From: CAITWF01 sp038231575 | Lineage (GTDB): Bacteria > Verrucomicrobiota > Verrucomicrobiia > Opitutales > Opitutaceae | NCBI GenBank assembly: GCA_038231575.1 | Contig: JBBRLB010000180.1 | Coordinates: 1-9,894, forward strand | Direction: 5' to 3' | DNA length: 9,894 nucleotides | Part shown: positions 6,353 to 9,894 of the stretch, in pieces | How the letters are laid out: each line of letters opens with the position of its first letter | Position numbering within the stretch: the first letter of the stretch is position 1 | Translations under genes and position numbers: made by a program | The notes under the pieces: generated by a model | What the model saw: only the letters and a program-made list of their open reading frames with translations | What the model was told of the DNA's origin: nothing | Database searches by the model: none

Positions 6353-7822
6353 ATGCCCGAAACCGCTGCCAAACCGCCCACGATCCTCGTGGTCGATGAC
6401 GATGCCGAGATCCGCTACTCGCTGACGCGGGTCCTGTCTTCGCGCAAATATCACGTGATCGAGGCGCCGAGCGGCGAGCAGGGCGTGGCGATGGTGAAGA
6501 AAGGGCCGCCGCCCGACCTCGTGTTTCTCGATGTGCGGATGGGCGCGATGGGCGGCATCGAGGCGCTGCAGCACATTCGCTCCGCCAACCCTCGGCAGCT
6601 CGTGATTTTGATGACGGCGTTTGGCACCGCGCAGACCGCCATCGAGGCGATGAAATACGGCGCGTTTGATTACGTCATGAAGCCCTTCGATCCCGCGAAG
6701 GTGCTCGCGCTCGCGGACAACGCCCTCAAGGCCCACGCCGATCTTCGCGCCGTCAGCGATTACAAGCCGACGATCAACGCCGAGGATTATCGCGAGGGCA
6801 TCGTCGGCAGTTCGTCCGCCATGCAGGAGGTTTTCAAGACGATCGGCCAAGTCACCGCGAGCGACGTGACCGTGATGATCACGGGCGAGAGCGGCACCGG
6901 CAAGGAACTCGTCGCGCGGTCGATTTGGAAACACAGCCACCGCGCCGCGAAACCGTTCATCGCCGTCAACTGCGCCGCAATTCCCGACAATTTGATCGAG
7001 AGCGAACTCTTTGGACACGAAAAGGGTTCATTCACCGGCGCGACGGCGCAGCGGCTCGGAAAGTTTGAGCTGTGCGACGCGGGGACAATTTTCCTGGACG
7101 AGATCGGTGACATGGCGCTCGCGACGCAGACGAAAATCCTGCGCGTGCTCCAAGCCGGTGAAATCCAGCGCGTCGGCGGCACCGAGACGATCAAGGTGGA
7201 CGTCCGCATCCTCGCTGCCACGAACAAGGATCTCGAGGAGATGGTGAAAGCGAAGCTGTTTCGCGAGGACCTTTACTACCGCCTGAATGTCGTGCGCATC
7301 AGCATGCCCACGTTGCGCGAGCGCGGCGACGACGTGCCGCAGATCGTGGATTTCTGCCTGCAGAATTTGGTGAAGCAGAAGAAGGCGCGCGTCACGAAAC
7401 TGTCGCCCGAGGCGATGGCCGTGCTCACGCGCCACACCTGGCCGGGCAACGTGCGCGAACTCGAAAACGTGATCTATCGCAGCGCCGTCATCGCGCAGGG
7501 CGATGCGATCCTCGTGAAGGACTTGCCGGCCGAGATCCGCGGCGGCGCCGGCGAGGGGAGTGCCGCGCCGTTTGTGAGCGTCGTGGCGGTCGAGCCGGTC
7601 CCGCTGCCGCCTGAGCCGTCGGCCACCGCTGCGCTGACGGTCGAGGCGGCATTGAATTTTCTCTTTACCGAGCTCGCCGCCGACGGGGAACCCATTTTGC
7701 CGAAAGTGGAAAAGGCGTTTGTTACCCTGGCACTCGCCGCGGAAAAGTCCGACGAAGCCAAGGCGGCCAAACGGCTCGGCCTGACGAAGGCTGCGTTGCA
7801 AAAACGACGCAAAGTCGGCTGA
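6353..7822 (+). CDS. Sigma-54-dependent response regulator (NtrC type)
   Basis: This 489-residue transcription activator is predicted to be phosphorylated by a sensor kinase and then to open sigma-54 promoters by ATP hydrolysis. The receiver domain (about 9-125) has acidic Asp15/Asp16, phospho-acceptor Asp60 (LVFLDVRM), Thr88 and Lys110 (VMKPF). The AAA+ domain (about 149-388) has Walker A GESGTGKE (178-185), sigma-54 contact loop GSFTGA (225-230, usually GAFTGA), Walker B GTIFLDE (244-250), arginines in LFREDLYYR (302-310) and WPGNVREL (363-370). A Pro/Ala/Val-rich linker (about 395-428) leads to a FIS-like helix-turn-helix with AAKRLGLTKAALQKRRK (471-487). ATG 6353 sits directly before the receiver domain; the frame is open upstream antisense to the protease gene. 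No histidine kinase gene is adjacent. The leader has no Shine-Dalgarno sequence. Confidence 0.94.
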   Translation: MPETAAKPPTILVVDDDAEIRYSLTRVLSSRKYHVIEAPSGEQGVAMVKKGPPPDLVFLDVRMGAMGGIEALQHIRSANPRQLVILMTAFGTAQTAIEAMKYGAFDYVMKPFDPAKVLALADNALKAHADLRAVSDYKPTINAEDYREGIVGSSSAMQEVFKTIGQVTASDVTVMITGESGTGKELVARSIWKHSHRAAKPFIAVNCAAIPDNLIESELFGHEKGSFTGATAQRLGKFELCDAGTIFLDEIGDMALATQTKILRVLQAGEIQRVGGTETIKVDVRILAATNKDLEEMVKAKLFREDLYYRLNVVRISMPTLRERGDDVPQIVDFCLQNLVKQKKARVTKLSPEAMAVLTRHTWPGNVRELENVIYRSAVIAQGDAILVKDLPAEIRGGAGEGSAAPFVSVVAVEPVPLPPEPSATAALTVEAALNFLFTELAADGEPILPKVEKAFVTLALAAEKSDEAKAAKRLGLTKAALQKRRKVG

Positions 7823-7863
7823 GTTTTTCCGGCTATCCTCGCTTTGCCCCAATCCCTTACCCC

Positions 7864-8823
7864 ATGAAATCCTCCCTCGTTCGTCTCCTCGCACTGATGG
7901 TCGGCGTCGCGCTCGCGGCGGGCGCCGCCTTCGCCGCCGACCCGGCGCCCAAGAAAGTTTTGTTCTTCAGCAAGTCGTCCGGTTTCATCCACGACGCGAT
8001 CAACCCCGATGGGAAAAAAGGCCACGGCTACGCGTTTCGCGTTCTCGATGCGCTCGGGGCGAAAAATAAAATTGAGTTTGTGTTCTCGAAAGACGGCACG
8101 CTGTTCACGCCGGAATATCTCGCGCAGTTCGACGCGTTTTTCTTCTACACGACCGGCGATCTCACGAAGGACAAGAGCGACCCGCGCGGGGACGGCCTTC
8201 CGCCGATGACCGCGGCGGGCAAGGCGGCGCTGCTGGCGGCGATCGCCGGAGGCAAGAGCTTCATCGCCACGCACAGCTCGAGCGACACGTTTCACTCGTT
8301 CGGCCGCAACCTCCACGTGCCCGAGCGCTTCGACGACGATGGCGACAAGGCGGACGACTACATCAAGATGGTCGGCGGCGAATTCATCCGCCACGGCGCG
8401 CAGCAAACGTCGCACCTCATCGTCGCCGACCCCAAGTTTCCCGGCCTAGCTGCAGTGCCCGCCGACTACGGCCCGATGGAGGAATGGTATTCGCTGAAAA
8501 ACTTTGCCGCCGACATCCACGTGCTGCTGGTGCAGGACACGGCCGGCATGAAAGGCGCCGAATACCAGCGCGCGCCGTATCCTTCGACGTGGGTGCGCCT
8601 GCACGGGAAGGGCCGCGTTTTCTACACCAATCTCGGCCATCGCGAGGACGTTTGGGACAGCCCCGTTTTCCAAGCCGTGCTGATGGGTGGCGTCAACTGG
8701 GCGCTGCACCGTGTCGATGCCGACATCACGCCGAATCTCGCCAAGGTCACACCGAAGGCGGGCGTGCTGCCGAAGTATGAAGCCCCGCCGCCAGCGGCCC
8801 CGGCGGCGAACGCGAAGAAATAA
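7864..8823 (+). CDS. Exported ThuA-like domain protein
   Basis: This 319-residue protein has a clear signal peptide (1-24: basic start, hydrophobic LLALMVGVALAAGAA core, cleavage after AFA), so it is exported. The rest matches the ThuA-like family (glutamine-amidotransferase-like fold). The opening strand KKVLFFSKSSGFIHDAI (29-45) and a central GGKSFIATHSSSDTFHSF are visible. The C-terminal signature, with WVRLHGKGRVFYTNLGH and WDSPVFQAVLMGGVNWAL, ends the domain. Family members are linked to trehalose and other sugar use, but the reaction is poorly defined, and no catalytic residue can be assigned here. The tail is Pro/Ala-rich (about 300-319). It starts 41 bases after the response regulator stop and is followed 57 bases later by the esterase gene, so cotranscription is plausible. 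Confidence 0.87.
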   Translation: MKSSLVRLLALMVGVALAAGAAFAADPAPKKVLFFSKSSGFIHDAINPDGKKGHGYAFRVLDALGAKNKIEFVFSKDGTLFTPEYLAQFDAFFFYTTGDLTKDKSDPRGDGLPPMTAAGKAALLAAIAGGKSFIATHSSSDTFHSFGRNLHVPERFDDDGDKADDYIKMVGGEFIRHGAQQTSHLIVADPKFPGLAAVPADYGPMEEWYSLKNFAADIHVLLVQDTAGMKGAEYQRAPYPSTWVRLHGKGRVFYTNLGHREDVWDSPVFQAVLMGGVNWALHRVDADITPNLAKVTPKAGVLPKYEAPPPAAPAANAKK

Positions 8824-8880
8824 GCGGTGGTCGGTTCAACGCCTGCGGCAGCGCCGCGCACGTCCCGGACTAATTTCCCC

Positions 8881-9894
8881 ATGAAAACTGTGCTCCGTCT
8901 CGCGTTTGCGTTCGCCGGCGCGTTGCTCGCGCCCGCGCTTCACGCCGTCAACGACTACGTCCCCGGCCCGGATTCCAAAAAGCAGCCGGGCGTGCCGGCC
9001 GGCGAGTTGATCAAATTTGTTTTCGACCGCTCGAAGATTTTCCCCGGCACCACGCGCGACGTGACGGTTTACGTGCCGAAACAATACGACCCGGCGAAGC
9101 CCGCGTGCGTGCACCTCAACCAGGACGGCGTCGGATGGAACGCTCCGGTCGTCTTCGACAACCTCATCGCGCGCGGCGAACTGCCGGTGATCATCGGCGT
9201 GTTTGTCACGCCCGGCGTCGTGAAGGTGCGCGACCCCGCCACGCAGCAGGATCACTACAACCGCAGCTTCGAATACGACGGCCTCGGCGACGCCTATGCG
9301 CGTTTCCTCCTCGAGGAGCTGCTGCCCGCCGTCGAGACAAAGTTCACGGCCGACGGCCGTGCCATTCATCTCTCGCACTCGGGCAACGACCGCGCGATCT
9401 GCGGCGCGAGCAGTGGCGCAATCGCGGCATTTACGGCGGCGTGGGAGCGGCCGGGCGAGTTCACGCGGGTGTTTTCGGCGCGTGGCACGTTCGTGAACCT
9501 CCGCGGTGGCGATATCTATCAGATCCTGATTCGGAAAACCGAACCGAAGCCGCTGCGGGTTTTCCTGCAGGGCGGTTCGAACGACAACAATCTCTACGGC
9601 GGCGACTGGTGGATGGCGAACCAGACCATGGAGCGCTCGCTCACGTATGCGGGCTACGAGGTGGCGCACGCGTGGGGCGACGGCGGACACGACGACAAAC
9701 ATCCGATGGCGATCTTCCCCGAGGTAGTCCGCTATCTGTGGAAAGACTGGCCGACGCCCGTAAAGGCCGGGAAGCTTCCGCTTGAGCGCATCACGCCGTT
9801 CTTCGTCGACGGCGAGGGCTGGCAGCTCGTGGGGGAGGGCTACAAATTCACCGAGGGCCCCGCGGTCAACGCGGCCGGCGAAGTCTTCTTCAAC
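8881..9894 (+). CDS. Exported esterase fused to an SMP-30/gluconolactonase-type domain (3' end cut)
   Basis: The frame is open from ATG 8881 to the window edge (338 codons, no stop). A signal peptide (about 1-22: LRLAFAFAGALLAPALHA) points to export. Residues about 45-295 form an esterase-D-like alpha/beta hydrolase. Its opening region reads RDVTVYVPKQYDPAKPACVHLNQDG, its nucleophile motif is CGASSGAIAAF with Ser177 in GASSG (175-179), and the likely catalytic histidine is His270 in GDGGHDDKH. After a linker the sequence enters GEGYKFTEGPAVNAAGEVFFN (about 318-338), the typical start of an SMP-30/gluconolactonase/LRE beta-propeller. This suggests a two-domain enzyme acting on ester- or lactone-containing sugars, but the substrate is unknown. 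It follows the ThuA-like gene by 57 bases. The esterase call is firm; the C-terminal domain rests on about 20 residues. Confidence 0.85.
   Translation, partial: MKTVLRLAFAFAGALLAPALHAVNDYVPGPDSKKQPGVPAGELIKFVFDRSKIFPGTTRDVTVYVPKQYDPAKPACVHLNQDGVGWNAPVVFDNLIARGELPVIIGVFVTPGVVKVRDPATQQDHYNRSFEYDGLGDAYARFLLEELLPAVETKFTADGRAIHLSHSGNDRAICGASSGAIAAFTAAWERPGEFTRVFSARGTFVNLRGGDIYQILIRKTEPKPLRVFLQGGSNDNNLYGGDWWMANQTMERSLTYAGYEVAHAWGDGGHDDKHPMAIFPEVVRYLWKDWPTPVKAGKLPLERITPFFVDGEGWQLVGEGYKFTEGPAVNAAGEVFFN

Noticed and set aside
6259..6381. Longer protease start at 6381 (301 residues)
   Set aside because: It would overlap the start of the divergent response regulator and adds a non-family N-terminus; the family-like sequence begins at MNLFRIRG (6258).
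5273..7018. Minus-strand frame of 581 residues overlapping the protease and regulator
   Set aside because: It is in a different frame from the M50 protein, crosses the tRNA gene, is antisense to the response regulator's clear motifs, and matches no domain.
7823..7863. Possible sigma-54 promoter before the ThuA-like gene (GGC...TTTGCC)
   Set aside because: The GG and GC elements are not spaced by ten bases, so the match fails.
8836..9702. Minus-strand frame of 288 residues opposite the esterase
   Set aside because: The plus strand has a signal peptide, a GASSG nucleophile motif and a catalytic histidine in one continuous frame. The minus frame is His/Arg/Val-rich shadow sequence.
1..9894. 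CRISPR array, tandem repeats, defence or phage genes
   Set aside because: No regularly spaced direct repeats and no coding frame with defence or phage motifs were seen on either strand.

Overview
The window is GC-rich chromosomal DNA from a bacterium. The gene content suggests Verrucomicrobiota, probably Opitutaceae: a ThuA-like secreted protein, a secreted esterase joined to an SMP-30-type domain, a PfkB kinase beside tmk-holB, a Tol/Exb-type trio, and starts without Shine-Dalgarno sequences. This assignment is an inference from gene content and style; no marker gene proves it.

Layout. Positions 1-132 (minus strand) hold the 5' end of an insertion sequence, with the first 19 codons of an IS5-type transposase. 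Its outer end stops 23 bases from the holB stop codon. Positions 156-2923 (minus) are a compact three-gene operon: a PfkB-type carbohydrate kinase, then tmk (thymidylate kinase), then holB (DNA polymerase III delta-prime). tmk and holB overlap by four bases. Across a 222-base divergent spacer, positions 3146-5224 (plus) carry an energy-transduction trio: a MotA/TolQ/ExbB proton channel, an ExbD/TolR protein and a TonB/TolA-like periplasm-spanning protein. A strong symmetric hairpin (5279-5315) separates this operon from a convergent tRNA-Ala(GGC) gene (5320-5395, minus). Upstream of the tRNA on the minus strand is a small M50 site-2-type membrane metalloprotease (5476-6258). It is divergent from an NtrC-type sigma-54-dependent response regulator (6353-7822, plus). 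The last 2 kb (plus) encode two exported proteins: a ThuA-like protein (7864-8823), and an esterase (8881 to the window end) whose C-terminus enters an SMP-30/gluconolactonase-type domain cut by the window edge.

How the genes fit together. The minus-strand operon joins DNA-precursor synthesis and the clamp loader to a sugar kinase of unknown substrate. The Tol/Exb trio should couple proton flow at the inner membrane to the outer membrane; no TolB or Pal follows it here. The two exported proteins at the end look like part of a carbohydrate or ester degradation set, possibly under the sigma-54 activator just upstream, though no sigma-54 promoter was found by eye. I see no CRISPR array, defence island, phage genes or clear undescribed multi-gene system. 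The points most worth checking are the IS junction, the cysteine-free delta-prime, the protease/activator pair, the incomplete Tol cluster and the esterase-SMP-30 fusion.
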